NCBI GenBank assembly: GCA_964439625.1
Contig: CAYTPI010000001.1
Location: 1-64,000, forward strand
DNA: 64,000 bases
Source of the DNA: CAYTPI01 sp964439625
GTDB lineage: Bacteria; Chloroflexota; Anaerolineae; Aggregatilineales; UBA3940
Reading direction: 5' to 3'
Part shown: one piece after another, positions 1 to 7,383 of the stretch
Position numbering within the stretch: the first letter of the stretch is position 1
Layout of the letters: each line of letters opens with the position of its first letter
Made by a program: the position numbers and the translations under genes
Notes under the pieces: generated by a model
The model's database searches: none
Told to the model about the DNA's origin: nothing
Seen by the model: the letters and a program-made list of their open reading frames with translations, nothing else

Positions 1-652
1 GGAAGTCAATCATCGGCAGGTAGTTATACGTCCACAGCGTAAAAGCCGTCACAAACAGAATGATGAAACCGGCGAGTACGTGCTGTAGAATCCTGGGACG
101 AGCGGCTATCGGGTTGATATAGCCCGCATTGATGTAGAGATAACCCACCAGCGCCAGCAGCACAACATACAATGGATGCGGTCTCCGGGCTAGCCTAGCA
201 GAGAGTAGCACGATCAACGTGGCGCAGAGCGCCAACAATCCATCGACAAGAGCTTGGCGTTCATGGAGGACTGCCAAGGGCAGCAGCGCATAGAACGCCC
301 CGGCGAGCAGCCCGGCATGGCTTCCCGCCAATAGACGCCCCAGCGCGATGCACCCGGCGACCGTCACCGCGCTGAGCAGCGCCGTTAATGCGCGACCCAT
401 AAACAGCGCTTCACCGGTACGCGGTGATAGCAGTGCCAGCAGCGCCGTATAGAGCCATTTGTTATGGTCTAACCCCGTGAAGACCGCCCCCGTAGCGATC
501 TTTTGCGCCCGCCAAATGTGAAACACCTCATCGATAAACAGCGGCAAGTTCATCACATTGAGCAAGCGTAGGGCAACCGCAATCAACAAGATAGTGGTTG
601 CTGGCAGAAGCAGCGTATTGGGTTGTGGCTGGCGGTGTTGTCGGCTTGACAT
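1..652 (-). CDS. GT39-like (PMT/ArnT-type) membrane glycosyltransferase, partial
   Basis: The frame is open from an ATG at 652 to the window edge, giving about 217 N-terminal residues, so the C-terminus is missing. After a short polar N-terminus comes a hydrophobic helix, then the loop NLPLFIDEVFHIWRAQ. An acidic pair in the first periplasmic loop (here Asp-Glu) is the hallmark of GT-C enzymes of the PMT/ArnT (GT39, PF13231) type that use polyprenyl-phosphate sugars. Several further Leu/Ala-rich helices follow. The family transfers sugars to protein or lipid outside the membrane; the acceptor cannot be told here. A second GT-C protein lies at 39753. The class is fairly sure from topology plus the DE motif; the substrate is unknown. 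Confidence 0.72.
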   Translation of the reverse strand, partial: MSSRQHRQPQPNTLLLPATTILLIAVALRLLNVMNLPLFIDEVFHIWRAQKIATGAVFTGLDHNKWLYTALLALLSPRTGEALFMGRALTALLSAVTVAGCIALGRLLAGSHAGLLAGAFYALLPLAVLHERQALVDGLLALCATLIVLLSARLARRPHPLYVVLLALVGYLYINAGYINPIAARPRILQHVLAGFIILFVTAFTLWTYNYLPMIDF

Positions 653-722
653 ACAATTATTCAGATTAGGGGTCAGTGCCACGATATTGTACTAAGCCAG
701 CCTGCTTCCGACGACATCCAAA

Positions 723-950
723 CTACACTAGCGTACAGGTGCCGTCGCTGCTGCTGCGCCTGTTTGATCGCTTTTCTTGAAGCGCTTCAAACGCAGCGGC
801 TAACATGTGAATACCCGGATGAATCTGTTCTTCGGTCGGTGACCTGAAGTTCAGGCGGATGTAGCCGCTAGGGGTCTCGCCCATGGCGAACGCCAACCCA
901 TGCGCCATTGCTTCACCCAGCAGTTCTCTTGCAGAGAGATCACGGACGAT
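723..950 (-). pseudogene. C-terminal remnant of a fold-type I PLP aminotransferase
   Basis: The reading frame begins just after an in-frame TAA at 951-953 and encodes about 75 residues: ARELLGEAMAHGLAFAMGE, then GYIRLNFRSPTEEQIHPGI and HMLAAAFEAL. This matches the extreme C-terminus of MocR/2-aminoadipate-transaminase-like aminotransferases (A-ELL-EA--GVAFVPG, then IRLNFS-P-EEQIEEGI-RL). The PLP lysine and the whole large domain are absent, and no aminotransferase-like frame is seen in the roughly 230 bases upstream. It is therefore a deletion remnant, not a frameshifted gene. A short protein starting at the internal ATG (908) could still be made but would have no catalytic core. Confidence 0.6.
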
Positions 951-1037
951 TTACTGTGGACAGCAGTAGACAATGCGAAATACCGTTACTATCTATAATA
1001 AGCCCGCTTGCATCGATAGAGGAAGATGTTACTGTCC

Positions 1038-1187
1038 ATGGAATTTGGTACTTTAGTCGGGGTAGGCTTGGCAGTCCTGCTGTTGTTCGTTGTGTGGTAT
1101 GCTGTTCATCGCGTATTTGGCTTACTGCGTCAGTCACTGGAAAGACGCCAAGATAGCACCCCTGACGATCCAGACAGCCTAGCTTAA
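1038..1187 (+). CDS. 49-aa single-pass membrane protein
   Basis: Short frame starting ATG at 1038 (MEFGTLVGVGLAVLLLFVVW) with one strong transmembrane helix at about residues 5-22, a basic stretch (HRVFGLLRQSLERRQ) and an acidic hydrophilic tail ending DDPDSLA. A purine-rich GAGGAAG lies at about 1019-1025, somewhat far from the start. The helix followed by positive charges predicts N-out/C-in topology. It ends 4 bases inside the convergent desaturase gene. No family recognised. Its coding character rests on the clean helix-tail layout; it could be a membrane-complex subunit or regulator, but nothing shows which. Confidence 0.5.
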   Translation: MEFGTLVGVGLAVLLLFVVWYAVHRVFGLLRQSLERRQDSTPDDPDSLA

Positions 1188-2635
1188 CCCCGGAGGATCA
1201 TCTCAGCCGCGACTTTGCCCGAAAGTGTGACCATTGGGACGCCACCGCCGGGATGAGTCGTGCCACCCGTGAAGTACAATCCGTCGATTGGTGAGCGGTT
1301 GTGTGGGCGTTTAAAGGCTGACATGCGATCATTGGACGATGGCCCATATAATGCTCCGCGATGTGCTCCGGTGCGCTGCGCTAGGTCAATGGGCGTGAGG
1401 ATGTGCTCTACTCGAATCTTCTCTGTGATATCCAACCCGAAGCGCTGCATCGATTTAAGGACGGTTTCCCGGTAACGTGCTTTGTGGGTCTGCCAATCGT
1501 ACTTGGGGCCAAGGGCCGGGGCGTTCACCAAGACGAACCAATTCTCGTGGCCTGCCGGCGCATGGTTTGCGTCTGTCTTGGACGTAACCGAGATGTAGAC
1601 GGTTGGCTCACTGGGTGGCACACCGTGATCAAATATTTCGGTGAACTCGCGTTTGTAGTCGGTTGAGAACAAGATGTTGTGATGCGCCAACTGCGGGTAG
1701 TCACCTTCAACGCCCAGCAGCATCACGTAGCCGCTGCATGATGGTTCAATCGGTGGCGGTGGTTTCACCGTGGCCTTGGGCAGCAGCTTATCGAAGACGG
1801 TGGTGACATCAACATTGGCAACAACTGTCTCTGATGAATGTACCTGCCCGCCAGCACGGATACCCACCACAGCATTGCTCTCAACGATGATCTCATCAAC
1901 CGGGCAACCGAATTCAAACGAGACACCCAGTTCCCGCGCCAGCTGGTACATGGCCTCCGCTATCTGATAGATGCCACCGCGCGGATAGTAAACGCCGCCC
2001 GTTAATTCGACGTGCGAAATCACGTTGAGCGTGGCAGGCGCTTGCCAGGGGCTGCTGCCCACATACGTTGCGAAACGTCCGAGCAACTGTCGCAGCTTTG
2101 GTGATTGCACAAAAGACTCAATCGCCTGCTGCATACTGCGCATCGGGTCTACCTGAAACCACTCGTTGACGGGGGTGTTCAGCAGCAGGTTTGCCATAGT
2201 CGGCGGCTGACCGTAAATGAACTGCGGCCCTGTAATCCGGTGGATGCGGGCAGCGTATGCCAAGTATGCCAGATAGCCTTCAACGTCTTTGGGTTCTATC
2301 GCTTCGATTTGTTGGGCCATTTGGGCGAGGTCGCTGGTGGCATCCAAAATGGTGCCATCCGGGTAGAAGTAGCGCGTCAGTGGGTCAGCAGGCACGAGCG
2401 TTAGGTAATCAGCGAGGGAGCGCTCTGCTGCCGCAAACAAATCCTCGAAGACGTGCCGCATCGTAATCACAGACGGCCCTGTATCCCAGCGAAAACCATC
2501 GGACTCAATCAGGTGCATTTTGCCGCCTGGCTTCTCACTTTGCTCGAACACACGCACGGCTCGACCTGCAGCCGCTAACCGAATAGCGGTTGCGAGGCCG
2601 CCAATACCTGCACCTACGATGATCACATCTGCCAT
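1184..2635 (-). CDS. Phytoene desaturase-family (CrtI/CrtN/CrtO-like) FAD oxidoreductase
   Basis: 483 residues. The N-terminus MADVIIVGAGIGGLATAIRL is a Rossmann dinucleotide-binding motif followed by an acidic residue after strand 2 (VRVFEQ), the FAD ADP-binding site. The segment GGKMHLIESDGFRWDTGPSVI is the usual CrtI follow-up. The C-terminus (YFTGGTTHPGGGVPMVTLSG) is the second FAD-contact motif of carotenoid desaturases and ketolases. Length fits CrtI (about 490-500). Family members dehydrogenate or oxidise C30-C50 carotenoids at the membrane. No crtB or crtE neighbour is present, so the exact step is open. Start ATG at 2635 is directly followed by the beta-alpha-beta fold. Confidence 0.88.
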   Translation of the reverse strand: MADVIIVGAGIGGLATAIRLAAAGRAVRVFEQSEKPGGKMHLIESDGFRWDTGPSVITMRHVFEDLFAAAERSLADYLTLVPADPLTRYFYPDGTILDATSDLAQMAQQIEAIEPKDVEGYLAYLAYAARIHRITGPQFIYGQPPTMANLLLNTPVNEWFQVDPMRSMQQAIESFVQSPKLRQLLGRFATYVGSSPWQAPATLNVISHVELTGGVYYPRGGIYQIAEAMYQLARELGVSFEFGCPVDEIIVESNAVVGIRAGGQVHSSETVVANVDVTTVFDKLLPKATVKPPPPIEPSCSGYVMLLGVEGDYPQLAHHNILFSTDYKREFTEIFDHGVPPSEPTVYISVTSKTDANHAPAGHENWFVLVNAPALGPKYDWQTHKARYRETVLKSMQRFGLDITEKIRVEHILTPIDLAQRTGAHRGALYGPSSNDRMSAFKRPHNRSPIDGLYFTGGTTHPGGGVPMVTLSGKVAAEMILRG

Positions 2636-2708
2636 AATAAGGCTACTTTGCTGAATAGTGGTTCGTTATGCACTGAGTATACAGACCAGCTACAAAAAGC
2701 CGCATTGA

Positions 2709-2736
2709 ATCAAACAGCCTGTGGTTAAACAGGCTG
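2709..2736 (-). terminator. Hairpin downstream of the sugar dehydrogenase
   Basis: Perfect 8-bp stem CAGCCTGT/ACAGGCTG with a 6-base loop (2715-2736). Read on the minus strand it lies about 20 bases after the stop of the gene ending at 2757 and is followed by TTTGATT, a weak U tract. Probably the intrinsic terminator of that gene. Confidence 0.5.
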
Positions 2737-2756
2737 CTGGTGGTGAAGCTACAGGC

Positions 2757-4013
2757 TTACTCGCCGGTATTCACGCGGCTCAATATATTAACCGTTGAAA
2801 TGTCTGCGAAGTAAATCTGCCCGTCGGGTCCATCGAGGATGGTTGTGGTGCAGCTTTTATTACCGCTGCCGATCACCTCTGCGCCAATAATGCCGACGCC
2901 GTCCTCTGCCAGTTCAACCCGGTTGATCGAGCCCAGGTTGTACATACAGAAGAACATATGGTTTTGCCACTCTGGAAATTCATCACCCGTGTAAAACATA
3001 ATGCCCGTTGGTGATACTGTCGGTGTAAAGGACATCACCGGAGCTACAAACTCGCCGCTGAGGTCGCTGGTGTATTCTGGTGGGAGGTTATTGTTCTCAC
3101 ATAAGCCATCGATGCGCCAACCATAATGCCCGCCCGGTAGAATGCGGTTGATCTCGTCGTCGCAGTTGGGGCCGTTCATCGTAGCATAGGGTATGCTCGT
3201 CTCTGGGTGAAAGGCCAGCTTGAAGTTATTGCGGAAGCCCGTCGCGTATACGCTCGATGTAGGGTCAGGGTTGTCTTCAGGGATACCCGCTGGGATCGTC
3301 GGCGTAAAGCGGTGAATCTTGCCATGGGGCTGCTCTGGGTCGCGTACGGTGAAAATGTTGTTGCCCGAACCGGGGTCGAAGTACAACATGCCATCGGGGC
3401 CAAAGCTAAAGGCCCCACCGTATAGAATGGTTGATTCTAAAAATACTTCTCGTGCTTCAAAGGCCACTTCGCTGTCGCTGCCCTGCCCGCGCCGCTCACG
3501 GAAGCGCACGATCTGGTGCAGCGGCTCCTCAGAATCGGGCTGATCGTAGGTGTGGTAGGCCCAGATGAAACCGTTCTCCTCAAAGTTGGGGTCAATGGCG
3601 ATGCCCAATAACCCGCGTTCACCCTGTGCATCCGTTTCAAAGGTGATCACGGGTTCTGCTTGTAGTTCGCCCTCCGCCGAGACGACACGCACCGAGCCGG
3701 ACTTCTCTGCGATGAACAAGCGTCCGTCAGGGGCAAAGACCATATCTGTAATGAAAGCTAACCCACCGACGTATTCTGTGACTTCTGTGATGACGTCTGC
3801 TTCGCCTAATAATGGGCGCTCACCATCCTCGACGTCGTCGTAGTCAATGTCTGCGTCATCATCCCCTGCTTGTTGTGGCTCACTGCTCGATTCCTCTCCG
3901 ACGGCTGACGGGTTGCTGTCCGCATCTGAGGTGACGCCAGCTGTGGTGGTACAGCCTGCGATTGCCATTATTAGAACAATCAAAAAAAGCGTAGGGATGT
4001 GTTGTCTAGTCAT
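2757..4013 (-). CDS. Lipoprotein PQQ-type glucose/sorbosone dehydrogenase (GSDH family)
   Basis: 418 residues from ATG 4013; a GTG at 4028 is also in frame but adds an acidic MKETT before the basic signal region, so 4013 is preferred. The signal peptide ends LIMAIAGC, a lipobox, followed by a Thr/Ser/Asp-rich acidic linker to about residue 70. The rest is the six-bladed GSDH propeller (PF07995): LAFITDMVFAPDGRLFIAEK, GERGLLGIAIDPNFEENG, YATGFRNNFKLAFHPE, PGGHYGWR. The family oxidises sugars with PQQ; some members are not proven PQQ enzymes. No PQQ synthesis genes are in view, so the cofactor would need to be scavenged or encoded elsewhere. Located on the outer face of the membrane. Confidence 0.85.
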   Translation of the reverse strand: MTRQHIPTLFLIVLIMAIAGCTTTAGVTSDADSNPSAVGEESSSEPQQAGDDDADIDYDDVEDGERPLLGEADVITEVTEYVGGLAFITDMVFAPDGRLFIAEKSGSVRVVSAEGELQAEPVITFETDAQGERGLLGIAIDPNFEENGFIWAYHTYDQPDSEEPLHQIVRFRERRGQGSDSEVAFEAREVFLESTILYGGAFSFGPDGMLYFDPGSGNNIFTVRDPEQPHGKIHRFTPTIPAGIPEDNPDPTSSVYATGFRNNFKLAFHPETSIPYATMNGPNCDDEINRILPGGHYGWRIDGLCENNNLPPEYTSDLSGEFVAPVMSFTPTVSPTGIMFYTGDEFPEWQNHMFFCMYNLGSINRVELAEDGVGIIGAEVIGSGNKSCTTTILDGPDGQIYFADISTVNILSRVNTGE

Positions 4014-4076
4014 GGTGGTTTCTTTCACATATTAAACTGTCAATCGGTAAGTGTAGCGTGCGTTCGGACGGTATGT

Positions 4077-4754
4077 CTAATCGTATTTGGTTGGTAAGTT
4101 CGCACGTTCCCAAGCTTGCACCCCACCGTCTAAATCAGCGATGTTGCTAAACCCCTGCTGCCGGAGCCATGTTGCGACGCGGGCACTGCGCCCGCCTGTA
4201 CGGCAGTACACAATGATTTGAGCCTTTTTGTCCAACTCACTGACGCGTGTAGTCAGTTGGCTCATCGGGATGCGCGTAGACCCTAGGATGTAGCCGTCAA
4301 TCGCGTACTCGTGTGCGTCCCGGATATCTAGCAGAACGACATTTTCGTCTGCCCTATTGATCTGTTCGTTCACTTCTGTTGGGCTAAGTAGTTGTCTATT
4401 CATCATAGATTGGGTTTCCTCTGTAATAGGTAACGGAGTCAGGTTATTTTTTGCATGCAGCCATGACTCTGTGCCACCGCTTAGGTCGTAAACCTGGTCA
4501 AATCCGTTTTGAAGGAGCCACGCTGCGGTCACGGCGCTGCGCTGCCCTAAGTGGCAGTACACGACGATGTCCCGGTCTTGTGGTAAAACATCTAGCTGAA
4601 AGGGTAGGTCGTTCATCGGGATTGTGACTGCGCCTTCAATAATGCCCTCGCGCATCCATTCGATAGGCTCGCGAATGTCCAGCACGAAAAGCGTATCATC
4701 AGGGTCGTCTAGGCGGGCTTTTAATTGGGCGGCAGTTATCAGTGGCGCATACAT
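4077..4754 (-). CDS. Tandem rhodanese-domain protein
   Basis: 225 residues from ATG 4754; the frame is open further to 4874, but the extra 40 residues do not look like a rhodanese and overlap the divergent gene. Two rhodanese domains (about 1-105 and 120-225) each keep the active-site cysteine loop: VVYCHLGQRSAV and IVYCRTGGRSAR. Both also have the DIRE/DIRD substrate-side motif and the terminal GG-ESW / GGVQAWER motif. The family carries persulfide sulfur on the Cys and supports thiosulfate detoxification or sulfur relay. No signal peptide, so cytoplasmic. Both sites intact suggests two active modules, unlike eukaryotic rhodaneses where one is dead. A GAGGAA lies 15 bases before the ATG, so an upstream non-ATG start is possible. 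Confidence 0.85.
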   Translation of the reverse strand: MYAPLITAAQLKARLDDPDDTLFVLDIREPIEWMREGIIEGAVTIPMNDLPFQLDVLPQDRDIVVYCHLGQRSAVTAAWLLQNGFDQVYDLSGGTESWLHAKNNLTPLPITEETQSMMNRQLLSPTEVNEQINRADENVVLLDIRDAHEYAIDGYILGSTRIPMSQLTTRVSELDKKAQIIVYCRTGGRSARVATWLRQQGFSNIADLDGGVQAWERANLPTKYD

Positions 4755-4873
4755 TGTGATTACGGTCAGTTCCTCTAATAATTTGGGCCAAAGTATATCG
4801 CTGTGGGCGGCTGTGCTCCAATAGCCGTTCGCTATCCGTCTGATGTTAATTGCAATTAAGTGAGGTGCTTGCA

Positions 4874-5386
4874 ATGACTCGTGACATTCATATTAGTGAT
4901 CATTCTGAGAGAACGGATGCCAGTAACGATGTCATGCTTCAGCGTGAGGTGCAGCGCTACCAGAAGATCAAAGCGCAGGCGTTTCAGATGTTATTTGATG
5001 AAGGCGACCTCGTCGCATTGATCAACGCGATGGGCTGGCCTAACCGATTTTACTTCTCCTGCGATTGTGCTGGGCATGTGCTCCCATTCTACTATGAGGC
5101 CCATACCGATCCGCGCCCGGCTTATACGCTACGATTAGCCCGATTGCGCCTAGTAGATAGAGCCACCCGTGAAGAATTCAACGACGCCATTGGTGGGGCG
5201 GTGCTTGCCACACGGATGGCAACAGGTTATGCGCGGACGGCTGCCTACACCACTGTGACGATCTTCAACCCAGAAAAGACTGTCTCGTTGGCGCGCAAGG
5301 CTGCCAATCAGAAACACTTTAAGCTGGCGATTGCCGAAAGCCAGTGGCAAATGGAACGCGCCATGCACTATCTGACTCGTGTTTAA
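4874..5386 (+). CDS. Unknown protein with a Cys-x-Cys pair
   Basis: 170 residues from ATG 4874, supported by GAGGTG about 6 bases upstream; an in-frame codon at 4850 is less likely because it lies before this ribosome site. A charged N-terminus with coiled character (REVQRYQKIKAQAFQM) precedes a mixed alpha/beta part containing FYFSCDCAGHVLPFYYEAH, then ATREEFNDAIGGAVLATRM. No signal peptide or membrane helix, so cytoplasmic. Divergent from the rhodanese gene with about 120 bases between starts, so the two may share a control region. No family recognised; the CDC motif could bind metal but that is speculation. Confidence 0.7.
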   Translation: MTRDIHISDHSERTDASNDVMLQREVQRYQKIKAQAFQMLFDEGDLVALINAMGWPNRFYFSCDCAGHVLPFYYEAHTDPRPAYTLRLARLRLVDRATREEFNDAIGGAVLATRMATGYARTAAYTTVTIFNPEKTVSLARKAANQKHFKLAIAESQWQMERAMHYLTRV

Positions 5387-5436
5387 GTGCAACCAACATA
5401 ACATTCTACAAGCGAATAGCTTCAACGTAATTCTCC

Positions 5437-5458
5437 TAGCCCAATGATCATTGGGCTA
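5437..5458. repeat. 22-bp perfect palindrome upstream of HU
   Basis: TAGCCCAATGA at 5437-5447 is followed directly by its exact reverse complement, with no spacer. No U tract follows on either strand (A-rich on plus, GGAGAA on minus), so it is not an ordinary intrinsic terminator. It lies in the 239-base gap between the unknown gene and hup, which also holds two near-direct repeats (AAAAAGGGCCTT and AAAAAGGACCTT at about 5489-5522) and two CATATGATT-like blocks. It may be a dimeric regulator site. Confidence 0.5.
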
Positions 5459-5625
5459 AAAATTATAAGATTTGCATATGATTTTCCCGAAAAAGGGCCT
5501 TAGCCCCCAGAAAAAGGACCTTCATAGGCGATTCATATATGATTCATATGCTTTTGGGGCTGTACTTGTCACTAAATGCCCGTATACTGGGGCACGTTTA
5601 CTCTTCAGCAACACATGAGGTAAGT

Positions 5626-5901
5626 ATGTATAAGCAGGAATTCATCAAAGCGGCAGCTCAGAAAGCTGGCGTAACCGAAAAGGATATGGACAAGGCTTAC
5701 GATGCCATGATCGGTACCATTCAGGATACGCTTGCTAGCGGTGAGAACGTTACTCTGACGGGCTTCGGCACTTTCAAGGTTAGCCACCGCAAAGCTCGCA
5801 AGGGTCGTAACCCTGCTACGGGCGAGCCAATCGATATTCCAGCAAAGAAGGTTCCACAGTTCTCCGCTGGTAAGTCCCTTAAGGAAGCCGTCGATAACTA
5901 G
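5626..5901 (+). CDS. hup: HU-family DNA-binding protein
   Basis: 91 residues, the standard HU length, from ATG 5626 with TGAGGTAAGT just upstream; the frame is open from 5539 but the extra part is not HU-like. MYKQEFIKAAAQKAGVTEKD is the helical dimerisation part. LTGFGTFKVSHRKARKGRNP is the beta-saddle with the HU signature, and the RNPATGEPIDIPAKKVPQF arm carries the conserved proline that intercalates into DNA. HU compacts and bends DNA. The gene is monocistronic, with a strong terminator after it. Confidence 0.95.
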   Translation: MYKQEFIKAAAQKAGVTEKDMDKAYDAMIGTIQDTLASGENVTLTGFGTFKVSHRKARKGRNPATGEPIDIPAKKVPQFSAGKSLKEAVDN

Positions 5902-5943
5902 TCGAACCTCTGACCGTCAATAAAGCGGTTTAGGTAAACGAAA

Positions 5944-5990
5944 CCACAGCCCCACACTAAGAAGGTGGGGCTGTGGTACTTTTTGTTCTT
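5944..5990 (+). terminator. Intrinsic terminator of the HU gene
   Basis: Perfect 12-bp GC-rich stem CCACAGCCCCAC/GTGGGGCTGTGG (5944-5955 and 5965-5976), 9-base loop, then TACTTTTTGTTCTT. The stem and U tract together make a textbook rho-independent terminator about 40 bases after the stop of hup. Confidence 0.92.
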
Positions 5991-6006
5991 TCGCAGTGCG
6001 ATGGCG

Positions 6007-6369
6007 CTATGGGAGTGTGATAGTTGGGTCGGCGTTTTCGGACTGCTCGAATTCATTGAACAGAGCGTCCATTTCGTTTGTCAGAGCGTCTAGCTCTTCT
6101 TGTGTCAGCTCACCTTCAGTAGAGGCGGGCTCTTCCGCCGGTGCTTCTTCCGCAGCCGGTTCTTGTCCGCGAGTCACATCTTGACCGTTGACGGACTCTT
6201 GAATGATAGGCTGCTGAAGGGCGGGTTCTGCCTCCTCTGAGGCCGCGTCAACGGCTGGGGGTGGAGCTTCCTCTTCGACCTGTGGCCCGCGATTGCAGGC
6301 AACTGCCGCCAGCACGACCAGCGCGACGACCAATAGCAGCATCCAGTTAGGGTTCTTTCGTTCGAACAT
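6007..6369 (-). CDS. Small acidic lipoprotein
   Basis: 120 residues. N-terminus MFERKNPNWMLLLVVALVVL has basic residues and a helix ending in the lipobox LAAVAC, so the mature protein would be lipid-anchored at Cys25. The mature part is almost entirely Glu/Ala/Pro-rich low complexity (EEEAPPPAVDAASEEAEPAL) with a short helical C-terminus (LTQEELDALTNEMDALFNEF). An AAGGAGATGCTGCT precedes the start. It follows another exported protein on the same strand at an 80-base gap, so the two may be co-transcribed. No function can be given. Confidence 0.72.
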   Translation of the reverse strand: MFERKNPNWMLLLVVALVVLAAVACNRGPQVEEEAPPPAVDAASEEAEPALQQPIIQESVNGQDVTRGQEPAAEEAPAEEPASTEGELTQEELDALTNEMDALFNEFEQSENADPTITLP

Positions 6370-6450
6370 AGCAGCATCTCCTTTTCAGTCAAGCGGCAGA
6401 GGGCAGGTTCGTGGTACCTGCCCTTTGCTTTGGAGGATATAAAATTGGGA

Positions 6451-6993
6451 TTAGCGGTTTTCTATGATCTGCTCGAGGTCCTCGCGGATGCCTTCCATAT
6501 CGTTGCGTAGTTCCTGCACGGCATCGGTAGAGATTTCGCGTGCTTCGGCGAAGTGACCACGTGCTGTTGAGATGGTGTCGCGGGCGGCCTCTGGGTCGGT
6601 GACTTCGCCACTACCATCAAAGCCGTTCCCGGCTGCAATGATGGCGACGCCCTGCTCGTACTCAGACTTGGCGGTATTCAGTGCGGTTTCGAATTCACTG
6701 CGGGCTTGTGCTAGTTCAGCGGCTTGCTCGGCACTGGCATCATAGCTATCAAGCTTGACGGCCCACTCATCGAGCGCCTCTAGAATTTCGTCAACGAACA
6801 TGAGGCGGTTGCCCATATTCTCCGACCACAGTTGCATCGCACTGTAGGCCAGTTCAAGGCCAGTGTAGTCGCGTTGAAAATCTGGTCTTTCCTGAGCGTG
6901 TGCGCTGTTGGCGGGTGCAATAACGAATAATCCAAGGGCAATGATGCCTGCTGCTGCTAAACCGGTAACCTTTGAAACGATTGACTTGATCAT
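6451..6993 (-). CDS. Exported helical protein
   Basis: 180 residues from ATG 6993; GAAGGAG 12 bases upstream would lie inside the coding region if the TTG at 7014 were used. Signal peptide MIKSIVSKVTGLAAAGIIAL continues to NSAHAQ, a signal peptidase I site. The mature protein is predicted to be all helical (ELAYSAMQLWSENMGNRLMF; AAELAQARSEFETALNTAKS; AREISTDAVQELRNDMEGIR) and resembles a coiled bundle. No family recognised. Upstream lie an AGTGTA-type -10 and an ATATGAC palindrome, so it may be regulated together with the divergent sensor kinase. Confidence 0.72.
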   Translation of the reverse strand: MIKSIVSKVTGLAAAGIIALGLFVIAPANSAHAQERPDFQRDYTGLELAYSAMQLWSENMGNRLMFVDEILEALDEWAVKLDSYDASAEQAAELAQARSEFETALNTAKSEYEQGVAIIAAGNGFDGSGEVTDPEAARDTISTARGHFAEAREISTDAVQELRNDMEGIREDLEQIIENR

Positions 6994-7116
6994 AATTGTT
7001 GTTTTCTCCTTCAAAAGACTGTATTCATTTCTTCACATCTGCCATCAGTGTAGCCAGTGACTAACATGGTCTAAAGTGGGCAACGTCATGTGTTAGAGTG
7101 TGTTATGCACACACCA

Positions 7117-7134
7117 ATATGACTGCTGTCATAT
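7117..7134. promoter_or_regulatory. ATATGAC-4-GTCATAT inverted repeat, possible operator
   Basis: Perfect 7+4+7 inverted repeat (ATATGAC TGCT GTCATAT) in the 390-base divergent gap between the exported protein and the sensor kinase. It shares the core ATGAC-4-GTCAT with a second site at 7301-7314. Paired symmetric sites like this suit a dimeric regulator. The rest of the gap (7015-7383) holds no gene that can be supported. Confidence 0.45.
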
Positions 7135-7300
7135 GTCCCCTTGAAAATGGTTATCTAAGTGGATTATCGGTAGCTGTCGATCAGCGCTTACGTTTGGCAC
7201 GTGCTTTTTCCGTAGCATCCTTCAGTTTACTTGAACAGTTGAACGATCCGCGTTGAAGCGGGCTCGGTCATTCAATCGATCTGTGCTCTGCATGAGTCGA

Positions 7301-7314
7301 ATGACAATTGTCAT
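7301..7314. promoter_or_regulatory. ATGACAATTGTCAT palindrome before the sensor kinase
   Basis: A perfect 14-bp palindrome with the same ATGAC-4-GTCAT core as 7117-7134. It sits 30 bases upstream of a TATACT (7344-7349) that could be the -10 of the sensor-kinase gene, so its centre would be near -48, a usual activator position. The spacing is inferred; no good -35 is visible, as expected for an activated promoter. Confidence 0.45.
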
Positions 7315-7383
7315 ACTGTGCTGATGGCGGTCAGAGCGCCGGGTATACTGGTGCAGAGGCAATTGTTAAAAGGCACAATAATC

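Noticed and set aside
5483..5525. Two near-direct repeats (AAAAAGGGCCTT and AAAAAGGACCTT) before hup
   Set aside because: Only two copies with a mismatch, short; could be chance. Mentioned in the palindrome entry but not claimed as a feature.
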